From assembly GCA_001972305.1 (NCBI GenBank), contig BDDD01002682.1:124001-188000 (forward strand): a stretch of 64,000 bases of DNA. The letters run 5' to 3'. This DNA is from Cephalotus follicularis. Taxonomy: Eukaryota > Streptophyta > Magnoliopsida > Oxalidales > Cephalotaceae. Numbering within the stretch: position 1 is the stretch's first letter; each line of letters starts with the position of its first letter. Both the position numbers and the translations under genes were made by a program. The notes beneath the pieces are model-generated. The model had not been told where the DNA came from. It saw only the letters and a program-made list of their open reading frames with translations, and made no database searches. Below are positions 1 through 11,025 of the stretch, piece after piece.

Positions 1-2198
1 TAGGCATGCAGACAATCCATATAACAATTCATAGTCATTCATAGGGACAATCAGTCCATAAAGGTCCATCCCACCCTCGACGTACTTTTGGTGACGTGAA
101 GGAGTGAGGAATGAGATAACGCTGACCACAACGTTCGTATCGTAACTCATATTTGTCCTCTAACAACGTGGGGTAAGCTCTTTTGTATGGTCCGCACCAC
201 GATGTGACATTAATTCTGTACATAATGGTCCGCAATCACAATGTGAGGTAAACTCTTTTGTGTGGTCCGCGATCATAATGTGAGGTAAGCATGCTACAGA
301 ATGGTTAACCAAAATGTGAGGTAAACTCTTTTGTATGGTCCGTAATCACAAAGTGGTGTAAACTGTGGTCTAACATTCATGACGTTCACGACGGAAATGA
401 AGACATGAATGGGTTATCTCGATGGTCTCATACAACACAATCAATAATCCATCCCATAGTTGTAACCCAAAATCAAGAATGATTTAATATAATAGGGACC
501 GTTTTGTAAAGGATATCTTGGATCCACGTCCGTCAATCAAGTAAAGATCATTTCATAATTATAAATCATCTTTCGTATTCCATGGCCATTTTCATTTTTG
601 TTATCAATTTCCGTAATCGTTTACTTGGTCCCTATCGAGATTATAATGAATGGAAGGAAGTCAAAGGGGAAATCTCCGCGTCCGGATATCCCGAAATGAA
701 ACCAACCGATCCACTCATTAATAACAGTTTTGAAAACTATTTGCGTAAAGTCTTTTTATTTGGGGACTTTTCAAATTTACTGATAAAAGTTTCATTTTAG
801 AAATCCAAGAATTAAATATGAATCCTATGGGATCCATTTAGGGTAATTATCATTTAAAATAGAAACAGTATGAAAAATAGCCATTTCTGGCGATACAGGG
901 CAGTAACAGCAAAACAGTTCGCAAAACACCTAAATCCATGTCGAAATTCATAAAAACCAATTCTCATTCATGGAAAAATGATTCGTACCCAAAATCTATC
1001 ACACCCCGTTTTCCAAGAAGACAACATTAAAGCGGTAAAGCAATCAACCAACATAATTCAGCTTATGCGATTTTACGTAAACAAAAACTTTTAATAGCGG
1101 AAGCAATGACCTGAAATAAGCTGAATTTAAATATGTATCACGCATCCCATACTACGTGATACCCAAAAAGTTTATATAAAAACCCAACATCATTGTCGAT
1201 CGCCCATAAACGGAGCGTGATAATACAGTACAAAATGAAATAAACCACGGTATCCATCAATACATGACATATCCAATTAACAATTCATTGTTCGTTAATC
1301 CAGAATACATAATCATAGAGAAACAATCCAGTCTTCTCCTTAAGTCTTTTTGCGTGCTCCATATCAAATCCCACTCCATCAATCTGTTACAGTAGGGGAT
1401 TAGCTTTTGTCCTCACTCGTCTAAGTGAATAAACTCATAAATGCAGTTCGAGGTATATGATAATGAGTATCATGAATGAATGCATTATGATTTTGTACAG
1501 TATATATATATCGCAGTATATATATCGTAGTAAATATATATGTAAAATATATGCATGTTCACAGTACAGGTATAACCTCATAAGGCTACATCAATACAAG
1601 CAGTAAGTATGTCCCAAAAGGAACCAGACTAACAAGACGTCACGACCGTCGCCACCTCCTGGCCCCAACGTCATGCACTCTTACCCCATCCCCGTTTGCG
1701 AACGGTTTGAGGCAAGTCCTCTGTACAGGTTGCTTAGCACGACGGCTAAACAATCAACAGATTACTAGCACAACGGCTAATAATCAACAAGCACAAACAC
1801 CGTACAGTACAAGTCAAGCAATAAAATATAATTACTTGATCAAATATATTTGTTTAAAATATATTACTCCGTTCTCAGGTTGTGATAAGTTACAAAACTT
1901 AAACAATACAATTTGATTGTGTAACCAATCCTTTAAACATTTCATCGTTTTTGGAAAATACTTTCCCCAGTCATTTGAAAAAATATATATATTTGACAAT
2001 ATACATTTTCGTACAATTAATGATTATAAAAATCATGCAAGCTTTTCAAGATGGTTAACACTTTTTAGCCATCAACCACAATTCAATTCACAGTTCAGTA
2101 ACAATGCAAACATATGCTCAGAATGCATCTAGGACCGTTTCTAGAGTTGTTTTGAGTCTAACGGGTCCCATTCGAGTGTAACTTTTCCAAACATGGGA

Positions 2199-2325
2199 AT
2201 AAGCGTCGACGCTTATCCCCTGGGCGTCGACGTCTTTACCCTAAGGCGCCAACACTTCGTACAGTTATTCCCAGACATTTTAGGAACAAAGACATCGATG
2301 CTTTTTCAAAGATGTCAATGTCTTT
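2199..2325. repeat. GTCGAC-core palindrome cluster A1
   Basis: Contains a perfect 18-base palindrome at 2199-2216 (ATAAGCGTCGACGCTTAT), then GGCGTCGACGTCTTT and degraded copies such as AAAGACATCGATGC. Units are separated by unrelated spacers of about 10-40 bases, so this is not a simple tandem repeat. Confidence 0.8.
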
Positions 2326-2540
2326 ATGATACTAGGAGGTATCAGTTCGCAATCTTGATTCCAGGGGGAAGGATCCGACCCTTAACCTTCACACAACCAA
2401 TCTCATCCTCTCACAGTGTAAGGCATGCTACTGGTTATCAGAATATGTAACAAGAACACTAATTCATGAATAAAACATGCAACCACAAGTGGGCATTTCA
2501 CCACACACAGTGAACACTACTGTTCTAGGATTTCCCAGAA

Positions 2541-2632
2541 AAGGCGTCGATGTTTTACTCAAAGATCGACGTCTATCGCATTCACACACGAAGGCATCGA
2601 CGTCTTTATGTAGGCGTCGACGTCTATTTAGC
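2541..2632. repeat. GTCGAC-core palindrome cluster A2
   Basis: Four units within about 90 bases, reading GGCGTCGATG, AGATCGACGTCT, GGCATCGACGTCTTT and GGCGTCGACGTCT. Differences from the consensus GACGTCGACGTC are mostly C-to-T or G-to-A at CpG. Confidence 0.75.
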
Positions 2633-3383
2633 CCAGAACGTCATTTTCATGATTTCAGCACACCAGGACATTACCAATCCATCATTTACACAAACCAGTT
2701 CGAATATTCATGCAAATTACACATGCATGGTTACTCTGTACATCACAGCAGTCATCACAACAAATCCAGAGATTTCAATTCATCCATTAACATGCAATTC
2801 ATCAATGGCGTTTCATTATCTTAAAACTCAAAATGCATGTGTAAAGTTTACCACTTTCCCCTACCTCTGGTTTCAAGTTAGAAACCTTGTAAGTCCACCT
2901 CTTTGTGTCCTAGATTCTGGCCACAGTAGCTCAAAGATTCGCCCCCAGTTGCAATCCCAGGAGCTCCCAGTTCCAAGCTCCAAGTGCTCAACAATGGTGG
3001 TTCTCCCTCTTCACACTCACTGTTTCTTTCTTTTCTCTCCTTAGGCATTTTAAACGAGAGAGAGAGGTGGAGATGGGGTTGTTCTTATGCAGATGGCTCC
3101 CTCTCCCTCTTTCTGTCTGCACTAAATGAACACTCCCATGTCTTCTCCCTTTTCCCCATTCAATTCCTACATCCCCACTTTGTCTCCTTCTCATCTCCTT
3201 TTGCAGGTTGCATGCATACGAACATTTGTCACATTCTTCTTCCTTCTTCATTCATGCAGGTCAGGAGGCTATTATTCATGCCCAACACGTCCCACTTCGT
3301 GTCTCAAGGTGCCTGCAAAAGGTCTTGGATTCTCTCCCCTTGCACGTTATTCTGTCAGTTCATAACGTGACTGGTATTCTTTT

Positions 3384-3546
3384 AAAAGACGTCGACGTCT
3401 TCTTTAGACGTCGATGTCTTTCCCTCTTTCATACAAGGGTGTCGATGCCTTCGTCTGCATCGACGTGCATGTACATGCATTCACGTGCGCCCTTTGTTCC
3501 CATAGACATCGACGCCTTCCAAAGACATCGACGCGTTTATCCCAGA
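3384..3546. repeat. GTCGAC-core palindrome cluster A3
   Basis: Six or so units. The best is a perfect 16-base palindrome, AAGACGTCGACGTCTT, at 3386-3401. TAGACGTCGATGTCTTT follows, then GGTGTCGATGCC, GCATCGACGTGC, GACATCGACGCC and GACATCGACGCG. The related element B has a cluster at the matching position (25130-25292). Confidence 0.8.
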
Positions 3547-4668
3547 ACTGCACTGTTTTGCCTCTAATTGCATCATTTAACATTTCTTTAACACTCCAAT
3601 CATTCCCTCTTCCAAAATCTGACCTTTTAAATCTTGGAAAGCATCATCTAAGTCAGAAATTATGCCATTCTCATTAATTCAATAATAAGATTACATTTCA
3701 AATTGAAATATTACAACAACAAAGATCCCGGGCGTTACAAAATCAATTCCCCAAATTCAACATTCATAGCATATAAACACCCATTGATCATCAAAACAGC
3801 AAATATGCATACAAAATGCAAGAATGTGGCAATAGTATAACCTACCTCCAAAATGATGATTTAAGCTTGCAAAAATTGGCAGATTTGCTGCCAATGCCGA
3901 GCTTCCAGTGCTCCAAGTTGCACTGCCAAGCTCCAATGCCGAACTCTCTTCTTCATCTTCACTGCCAACCGAACTATCAACTCCTTGCGACAACTAATTC
4001 CACACACTGCCGCGCCAAGCCCACTGATTTGGCCCAGTCTTCACCGGTGGCGATAACAGTGGAGGAAGGGCAGCACTGAAAATGGAGCTCCAAGCTTGGC
4101 GTCAATGGTGAAGAGGAAACAGTGATAGAGAAGGAGAAGAAAAAGGTTTAAGGAACTCACCTCTTTCCTTGGCGCAAGAACGGCGTTAATGGCAGATTTG
4201 CCGTTAAAAATGGCGAGCTGCAGGCACTTCACGCCTCACTGCCCCACTCTTTCTCCCTTTCTTCTTTTCTTCCTTTTCTTCCTCTTCCTTTCTTCTTCTT
4301 TTCTTCTTCTTTCCCACTGGCCCTCTTTCTCCCTTTTCTTTCTTCTTCTCCCGCTGGCTCCCTTTTCTCTTTTCTTTTTCTTTGTCTTTTCTGGTGTGTT
4401 AGTGACGAGGTCAGTACGTTGGGAAAATACAATAGGGAGAGTTAGCCGCCTCTCCCATGTCTTTTATTGATAATTATGGAGATATGGGGTCCATCATACC
4501 ACCATATGTCTTGATCCTTTAACGAAAAAATACCAATTGATCACCATAAATCATAAAACAATTATACTATGCATCACAATATAGTCCGTAATTTAATATA
4601 ACCTCCAAGGTATTATTTCCCAAATTTTATTTATCATAAATAATTACAATACTTTTTGGGGGCTTACA

Positions 4669-4682
4669 TCCTCCCTTCCTTA
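4669..4682 (-). other. Polypurine tract of G1
   Basis: The plus strand reads TCCTCCCTTCCTTA, so the minus strand is purine-rich and lies immediately upstream of the 3' LTR start (TGTAAGCC). This is the expected plus-strand primer site for reverse transcription. Confidence 0.8.
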
Positions 4683-4737
4683 AAGAAATCTCGTCCCGAG
4701 ATTTTCCAAGGTCATAACAAATGAGGATACAATGATC

Positions 4738-5882
4738 TCATCTCATCCTCACGTTCCCAAGTCGCTTCTTCAAGTCCGTGATGCTACCACATAACTTTAA
4801 CCAAAGCGATCTCCTTGTTTCTGAGCTGCTTGATTCGGTGATCAAAATCTGAATAGGTATCTCTTCAAAGCTCATATCTGTCTTCAACTCCAATGGCTCA
4901 TATTGTAATATATGTGAATGATCTGGGTGGTACTTCCTCAACATCGATATATGGAAAACATTATGTACCTCCGATAACTCTGGGAGTAAGGCAAGCCTGT
5001 AAGCCACAGTACCTACCCTCTCGAGGATCTCAAAGGGTCCTATATACCGCGGGGCCAACTTCCCCTTTTTACCAAACCTCATGACTCCCTTGGTTGGTGA
5101 AACCTTGAGGAATACATGATCCCCCACAGAGAACTCTAAATCCTTCCTTCGGCGATCTACATAACTTTTCTGCCGACTTTGAGCCGTTAAGAGTCTTTCC
5201 CTGATCATTTTGGCCTTTTCTGTCATTTCTTGCAATATCTTCGGGCCTAGAAGACTTTGTTCACCCACTTCAAACCAACAGACTCGAGTTCTGCACTTCC
5301 ATCCATATAGAGCTTCAAACGGTGCAATGCCGATGCTAGCATGGAAACTGTTGTTATAAGAGAACTCCACCAGGGGTAAAGGTTCCTCCCAGCTGCCTCC
5401 TCAATCCATAACACACTCGAAGCATATCCGCGAGAGTCTGAATCGTCCGTTCAGACTGACCATCCGTTTGGGGATGAGAAGTTGTACTGAAACTCAAATG
5501 GGTACTAAATGCTGCTTGCAACTTCTTCCAAAATCGGGAAGTGAACCGCAAATCTTTGTCAGAAACCACACTAACTGGTACACCGTGAAGTCTCACAATC
5601 TACCCAACATATAGGGATGCTAAGCGATCCAAGGAATAATTTGCTCGGATTGGTAGAAAATGGGCAGACTTTGTAAAGCGATCGACGATCACCCATATAG
5701 CATCATGGTTAGTCCTCGTTCGGGGCAATCCTGTCTCAAAATCCATAGTGATATGCTCCCATTTCCATTGTGCTACCGGTAACGGGTGTAATAATCCAGC
5801 TGGTCTCTGGTGTTCTGCCTTGATCTGTTGATAGGTCAGACATGAAGCAACATATTTAGCTATCTCTCTTCTCATATTATCC
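4738..5882 (-). pseudogene. pol: G1 integrase with broken chromodomain
   Basis: Integrase inserts the cDNA into host DNA. The zinc-binding part near 5820-5875 reads CLTYQQ, so the second Cys of the usual CX2C is Tyr. The catalytic core has [21 protein letters not shown] and [11 protein letters not shown], so the D, D and E residues are all visible. The C-terminal part has the GPF-type stretch YIGPFEILERVG and VHNVFHISML, typical of chromoviruses. Chromodomain-like residues such as the LEEATWE stretch appear only in a shifted frame at about 4740-4860 and carry a stop. Other breaks are a frameshift between about 5354 and 5400 and stops around 5597 and 5882. The domain is identifiable but non-functional. 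Confidence 0.88.
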
Positions 5883-5884
5883 CA

Positions 5885-6640
5885 CTAGTAACTAGACTTC
5901 AAATCTTGGTACATCTTGGTACTCCCCGGATACACTGAGAAATTGGAACGATGAGCCTGCGATAGCAACTCGTCTTTCAACCCCTTATCATCAGGAACAC
6001 ATATCCTGCCTTGATAACTTATCAACCCGTCACTATGGACCGTGAATTCAGGTTTCAAATCACCTTGCACATTCAACGCAGCCTTAAGTAAAATCCCATA
6101 TGAACTTTGAGATTCTCTAATCCTTTCCAATAACCATGGAAGTGCCTGAATTTGAGCTATCGTTAGGCAAGCTAAACGCCGACTCAAGGCATCTACCACC
6201 ACATTAGCTTTACCTAGATGGTATTGTATTTCACAGATGTAATCATTTAGTAATTCCACCCACCTTCGTTGCCTCATATTCAAGTCCTTCTGAGAAAAAA
6301 AGTGCTTCAAGCTTTTTTGATCACTATACACTTCAAACTTTGTGCAATAAAGATAATCCCTCCATTTGCGTAGTGCGAAGACTATCGCTGCTAACTCAAG
6401 ATCGTGAGTGGGGTAATTTTCTTCATGAGGTTTCAATTTCCTTGAGGCATAAGCGATCACTTTTCCGTTCTGCATAACCACACACCCTAAACCACTTTCG
6501 GATGCATCACTGTACACCACAAAACCTTTATCACCCTCTGGCAATGCTAATATAGGTGCCGACATCAGGCGATGCTTCAATTCTTGAAAACTCTGCTCAC
6601 AGCTACCATCCCAATCAAATGCTATCTTCTTTTGAGTTAA
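5885..6640 (-). pseudogene. pol: G1 RNase H and N-terminal integrase linker
   Basis: RNase H removes the RNA strand during reverse transcription. Motifs visible are [43 protein letters not shown] and [10 protein letters not shown]. Together they are the usual Ty3-gypsy RNase H series with catalytic D, E and D residues. The downstream part (about 5885-6000) runs into the HHCC zinc-binding region, where [12 protein letters not shown] has Tyr in place of the second expected His. A frameshift separates it from the reverse transcriptase, between about 6580 and 6646, and a stop near 5882 separates it from the rest of the integrase. Confidence 0.88.
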
Positions 6641-6645
6641 TCGGG

Positions 6646-7488
6646 TTAACGTCGTAGTAATCGAGAGAATCCTTCGAAAAAGCGGCGATAATAGCCCGCT
6701 AAACCTAAGAAACTACGGACCTCAGTCATGTTCAATGGTTGTCTCCAATCCCTGACTGCTTCTATTTTTGTTGGATCCACAGACAGACCAGTACCGGAAA
6801 TAACATGACCCAAAAAGGCTACCTCTGACAGCCAAAACCCACATTTATCAAACTTAGCATACGTCCGATGTTCTCTCAAATTTCGTAATGTCAAATGCAA
6901 ACGTTCCCCATGATGCTCCATAGACATAGAGTACACCAAGATATCATCAATAAAGACCACAATGAATTTGTCAAGATATGGGCTAAACACCTGGTTCATT
7001 AGGCTCATAAATGCGGCAGGTGCGTTGATCACTCCAAAAGGAATCACCACAAATTTGTAATGTCCATACCGTGACCTAAAAGCCATCTTTGGAATGTCTT
7101 TTGTTCTAACTCTGAGCTGATGATACCCTATCCTCAAATCTAACATGGAGAACACCGACGACCCCTTCAATTGGTCAAACAACTCATCAATATGCGACAG
7201 CAGGTATTTGTTCTTGATAGTAGCCTTATTAAGCTACCGATAATCTACACACATTCTCAGAGATCCATATTTCTTCTTGACAAACAATACGGGCGCTCCC
7301 CATGGGGAAAAGCTCGGTCTCATGAAGCCCTTATCGAGCAACTCCTGCAACTGTAATTTCAACTCCTTCCGTTCCGGAGGGGCCATATGATACGGAGCTC
7401 TCGATATAGGTGTCGTTCCTAGCAGAAGATCTATAGCAAATTCCACACTTCTCTCAGGAGGTAAGGATGTCAATTCCTTCGGAAACAC
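6646..7488 (-). pseudogene. pol: G1 reverse transcriptase
   Basis: RNA-dependent DNA polymerase. Motifs in order are [67 protein letters not shown], the catalytic [18 protein letters not shown] and the connection start [14 protein letters not shown]. The order and spacing match Ty3-gypsy enzymes. One in-frame TAG lies just after CVDYR (near 7231-7233). Both halves are otherwise in the same frame. The active-site Asp pair is intact. Confidence 0.93.
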
Positions 7489-7650
7489 ATCTGGGTACTC
7501 ACAGGCAATTGGAACGTCCTCCAGCTACGGAACCCATTTCCTGTCATCAGTCACATACGCCAAGTATCCATTACAACCTTGTTTCAAAAGTATGTCAGCA
7601 TGTATAGCAGAAATCATCCGAACTGTCTATTGTTCGAAGGTCCCAATAAA

Positions 7651-7970
7651 CTAGAACTGAGGTTGTCCTGGTGTACTGAAGGTTACAATCTTTCCATTAC
7701 AATCCACATGGGCATAATGTGTTGATAACCAATCCATGCCAAGAATTACATCTAGTTCACCCATAGGCAGCACAATCAGATCCGCTAGCAAGCTCTGGCC
7801 ACCAATCTCTATAACACAAGAGTTACATATCCATTTTGCAATCACAGATTCTCCCACAGGATTACTAACCTCAAATGTAAAAGGTAAACACTTGGGCTCC
7901 ACAGAAACATGGCATATAAAATGTGATGTGATGTATGAATGAGATGAGCTCGGATCAATAAGAGTCTATG
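7651..7970 (-). pseudogene. pol: G1 aspartic protease
   Basis: Retropepsin that would cleave the polyprotein. The C-terminal signature VILGMDWLSTHYAHVDC is typical of chromovirus proteases. The active-site region at about 7945-7960 reads LIDPSSSHS, where the family usually has D-S/P-G-S/T. The conserved Gly is therefore Ser here and the enzyme is probably dead. A TAG lies just upstream at about 7968. The 7489-7650 stretch linking it to reverse transcriptase has further stops. Confidence 0.8.
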
Positions 7971-8315
7971 CCATACATCGAGAAATATAAACCGTACCTC
8001 CAATCACTGAGGTAGATCCTCCTGCTGCCCTCTGGTCCATCACATAACTCTACCCTTCACAGTAGGTGTCGATCCCATCGGTTGTTTTCCTCGGTCTCTT
8101 CCTGCTGTTGAAGGTGTATTGGTACCCTGGCGACCGTGTTGTCGACGGGAACCACTGCTTTGTTGATACCCCGTACTCTGGTTCTGCTGAGTACCTCCAT
8201 ATGATCCACCAGAACCTAGCCGAGGATAATCCCCGGAACCATATCTGCTATGAGGGAACCCCCTAGTGCCATGATCGGAAGCCCCACATACCAGACATTT
8301 GCCGGCTCTCTACCA

Positions 8316-9502
8316 GCAATCATTAGAGGTGTGGTTAGTGCACCCACAGTGTACGCAAGGCTCAATGGTAGCCTAACTACTACCATTGGCTAGTCTAGAG
8401 CGACTCCCTGAGAAGATGCCTTCCTTCGATCCCTCTGTCTTTGACCGCGGCTACTACCCCTCTACTATGAACCTCTGCGCTGTCTTCCTTGACCAGAAAA
8501 CCCGGGTGAACAGCCAGCACTCTGAGGTGAACCACCGTGTGCAGGACTGCTATTTCCTGACCTGGGAGACTTGTTGCTACTCCCCGAACTCCTTCCGATC
8601 GCCCACCTAAGGAAGAGGGCCTCTTGTTATCATTCTGAATCCTCAGGTTATGCATCTGATCAATTACTAGCTCAATCTCTCTAGCTCTACTAGCTATCTC
8701 CGGAAAGGATCTCAGCCATTACGGTACCAATTGTAGTCGAATATCTAGCCTTAACCCATTCAGGAACTTCTTAGCTCTCCTAGAGTCTATGATAACCATG
8801 TGAGGGGCAACTCTCGCCAGTTGGCTTCATACTGGAGTACTGTCATATCACCGAGCGACAATCCAAGAAACTCAGCTTCCATTCTATCTATCTTAATCTC
8901 AGTAAAATATTTTTCATTAAATTCTTTTAGAAACAAGGACCAGGATCTCTGCGCCCTTGATTCCTCCCATGTAGTTTTGACCATTCTCCACCAGTGTTCT
9001 GCCTCACCTTGTAACATATAAGAGGCAAGGATGATTTTATCCGCATCCAAACATTCCAACACTTCAAAGATCTTTTCAATCTGCATTATCCACCAATCAG
9101 AAGATATAGCATCTGGTTCTCCCATAAAGATTGGAGGATTCAATTTCAAAAACCGAAGTAAGGGATTCTCCCTCCGAGTAGGCATATCAACCGATCTCCT
9201 TGCCATCTCTGCATGCCTGGTCTGTCTTACTGCAGGAGTCTGTTCAGGTGCTTCTGCTGCACGCCTCACTGGACTTTCAACAGGTGGTTCATCTACTGTA
9301 GTCCCATGATGGCATAAATGTATTCAACCGAGCTATCATAGAACGCACCTCTCTCAAAACACCTCTAGTCTCCTCTCGGGCAGGAGCAACATTCTCTGCT
9401 TCCTGGGCCGCAACTCTCTTCTTCTGCAGCTCTAGATCGGGTCCGTCTAGTTGTCGGTCCGACTATTCCTCCTCTTGCGGCTCTACTACGTCGACCTTCC
9501 AT
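8316..9502 (-). pseudogene. gag: G1 gag (capsid and nucleocapsid)
   Basis: Gag forms the virus-like particle. The candidate ATG at 9500-9502 opens a basic Arg-rich stretch. The capsid domain (about 8787-9269) has the typical FMGEPDAISSDWW, YMLQGEAEHWWRMV and FLKEFNEKYF stretches of plant gypsy gag. A CCHC zinc knuckle, CVHCGCTNHTSNDC, is at 8316-8357, fits C-X2-C-X4-H-X4-C and is followed two codons later by TAG. The frame is broken several times between 8400 and 8790 and near 9270-9310. The exact N-terminus is uncertain. Confidence 0.82.
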
Positions 9503-9772
9503 ACCTACCTTGTATAAGAGACAAAAGTCAGCTATTGATTGCCATAATCATAATTCCATGACAATTACAAAATCACAAATCATCAATATTTTTCAACTTC
9601 ATTAAGAGCAACCATATATATATCACTTAACCTTTAAGAACTCAACATAACATTTATCATTATTCCACAACTCCAAGTAGCTCCAAATATAGCAAATTAT
9701 CAATCAATTACCTCAATCATTCTCAATTCCCATAGCCAAGGACCCTATCCTGGCGTATCCAGCATAGGACCG

Positions 9773-9784
9773 GCTCTGATACCA
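9773..9784 (-). other. G1 primer binding site (initiator Met tRNA)
   Basis: The plus strand reads GCTCTGATACCA, so the minus strand is TGGTATCAGAGC, complementary to the 3' end of plant initiator Met tRNA. It lies 4 bases inside the 5' LTR boundary at 9789. The 9503-9772 stretch is the untranslated leader and shows nothing else. Confidence 0.9.
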
Positions 9785-10493
9785 AATCTATCACGCCCCA
9801 AACCGTGAGAGCAAACCCCCATGATCCGAAGCGTGATATGAATTTCCTTTAATCCATTTAGAACATATATAATCGATCTCCCAAAAAGTGCTATAAATTT
9901 AAAATTTTTAAACAATCATATGTAAGCGGACAATCAACTTAAATATAATCTAACTCTTAAAATCTCCCAAAATTTTGGCATGAAGTATTCGTTTATCGGA
10001 CTATATCCCCCTGTAAAGAAAACACATTTATATAACATGGGCTCAGCCCTCAACAACCACACTCTCGTAGGAGGAAATCGGCAATCCATCACAATAGGGG
10101 GTTTTGTCCATATCCTTTACATCAACACAAATATAAATAAGGCACTGCCACAAGCCGACAAGTCGATAGCTAAAAATAAACTTATCGCTTATAATTATTG
10201 TCTCATAGGTTCATCCAATACAAGCCTTATATATATAAAGACATAAAGTAACAACACGCAACCATATGTGATAATAACATAATCCCAACAATACTACTAT
10301 CAAAATCCTTGTTAAGCATCCATTCATTCCGGTCCGTAATCACTATGATCCATCACCTGGGCCTGACCCATTCCATTACGGTGAAGTGAAATGAAATGGG
10401 TGAGCGACAAAAGCCGGTAGGTATACTACATGCCATGTATGCAACATTATAATGATGTGCTATGCATGCTACAGTGTAATCATAAGTCATATA

Positions 10494-10497
10494 TGAC

Positions 10498-10560
<63 letters not shown>

Positions 10561-10568
10561 TGTGTGTA
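10494..10568. repeat. Compound TA/TG microsatellite
   Basis: A run of TA repeats passes directly into TG repeats. The short reading frame across it is an artefact of the repeat. Confidence 0.95.
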
Positions 10569-10794
10569 TCAATATGCCATGTGATGTCATGAGTATAAAT
10601 GGCAATCATGGACAGCTTCATATATTTAGCTAGTCCTAATCACGTCAAGGCCATAGCCCTGCAGACAATCCATATAACAATTCATAGTCATTCATAGGGA
10701 CAATCAGTCCATAAAGGTCCATCCCACCCTCGACGTACATTTGGTGACGTGGAGGAGTGAGGAATGAGAAAACGCTGACCACAATGTTCGTATC

Positions 10795-11025
10795 GTAACT
10801 CATATTGGTCTTCTAACAACGTGGGGTAAGCTCTTTTGTATTGTCTGCACCACGATGTGAGATTAATTCTGTACATAATGGTCCTCAATCACAATGTGAG
10901 GTAAACTCTTTTGTGTGGTCCGCGATCACAATGTGAGGTAAGCATGCTACAGAATGGTTAACCACAATGTGAGGTAAACTCTTTTGTATGGTCTGCAATC
11001 ACAAAGTTGTGTAAATTGTGGTCTA
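10795..11025. repeat. Degenerate tandem repeat in G1 LTR
   Basis: Four or so copies of a roughly 50-60 base unit containing TCACAATGTGAGGTAA and CTCTTTTGTGTGGTC. Each unit includes the near-palindrome TCACAATGTGA. The same array is in the 3' LTR at about 160-375. Confidence 0.75.

Larger units (their letters stand above)
997..3739 (-). mobile_element. Solo LTR A (gypsy-type, 2.74 kb)
   Basis: Begins TATCACACCCCG (ancestral TG changed to TA) and ends GGCGTTACA. It is flanked by the 5-base target duplication AAATC (992-996 and 3740-3744). The uninterrupted site is preserved in the other G1 LTR near 11640, which proves the insertion. It has no internal coding domain, primer site or second LTR, so it is a solo LTR. 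It shares ends, the GACCGTCGCCACCTCCTG block (about 1640-1665) and palindrome clusters with B and C. By analogy with G1 ends, its sense strand is probably minus. Confidence 0.88.
1..4668 (-). repeat. 3' LTR of G1, truncated by window edge and split by solo LTR A
   Basis: Bases 1-996 and 3740-4668 match the 5' LTR (about 10657-11640 and 11641-12562) nearly base for base, with scattered substitutions. The match is interrupted only by the insertion at 997-3739. On the minus strand the LTR starts TGTAAGCCCCC at 4668, directly after a polypurine tract. A pyrimidine-rich stretch near 4240-4390 and a tandem region near 160-375 are also present in the other LTR. The short reading frames here are not convincing genes. 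Confidence 0.9.

Noticed and set aside
2477..3567. Overlapping open frames of 80-165 codons in solo LTR A
   Set aside because: They overlap each other in several frames, cover palindrome clusters and pyrimidine-rich DNA, and no known domain is visible.
4189..4470. Phe/Leu/Ser-rich frame and its Lys/Glu-rich complement
   Set aside because: Product of a polypyrimidine stretch in the G1 LTR; the same in the other LTR is not conserved in length.
9773..9784. tRNA-like sequence GCTCTGATACCA (also at 26177 and 52777)
   Set aside because: Only the 12-base primer-binding complement is present next to an LTR; no tRNA cloverleaf is seen.
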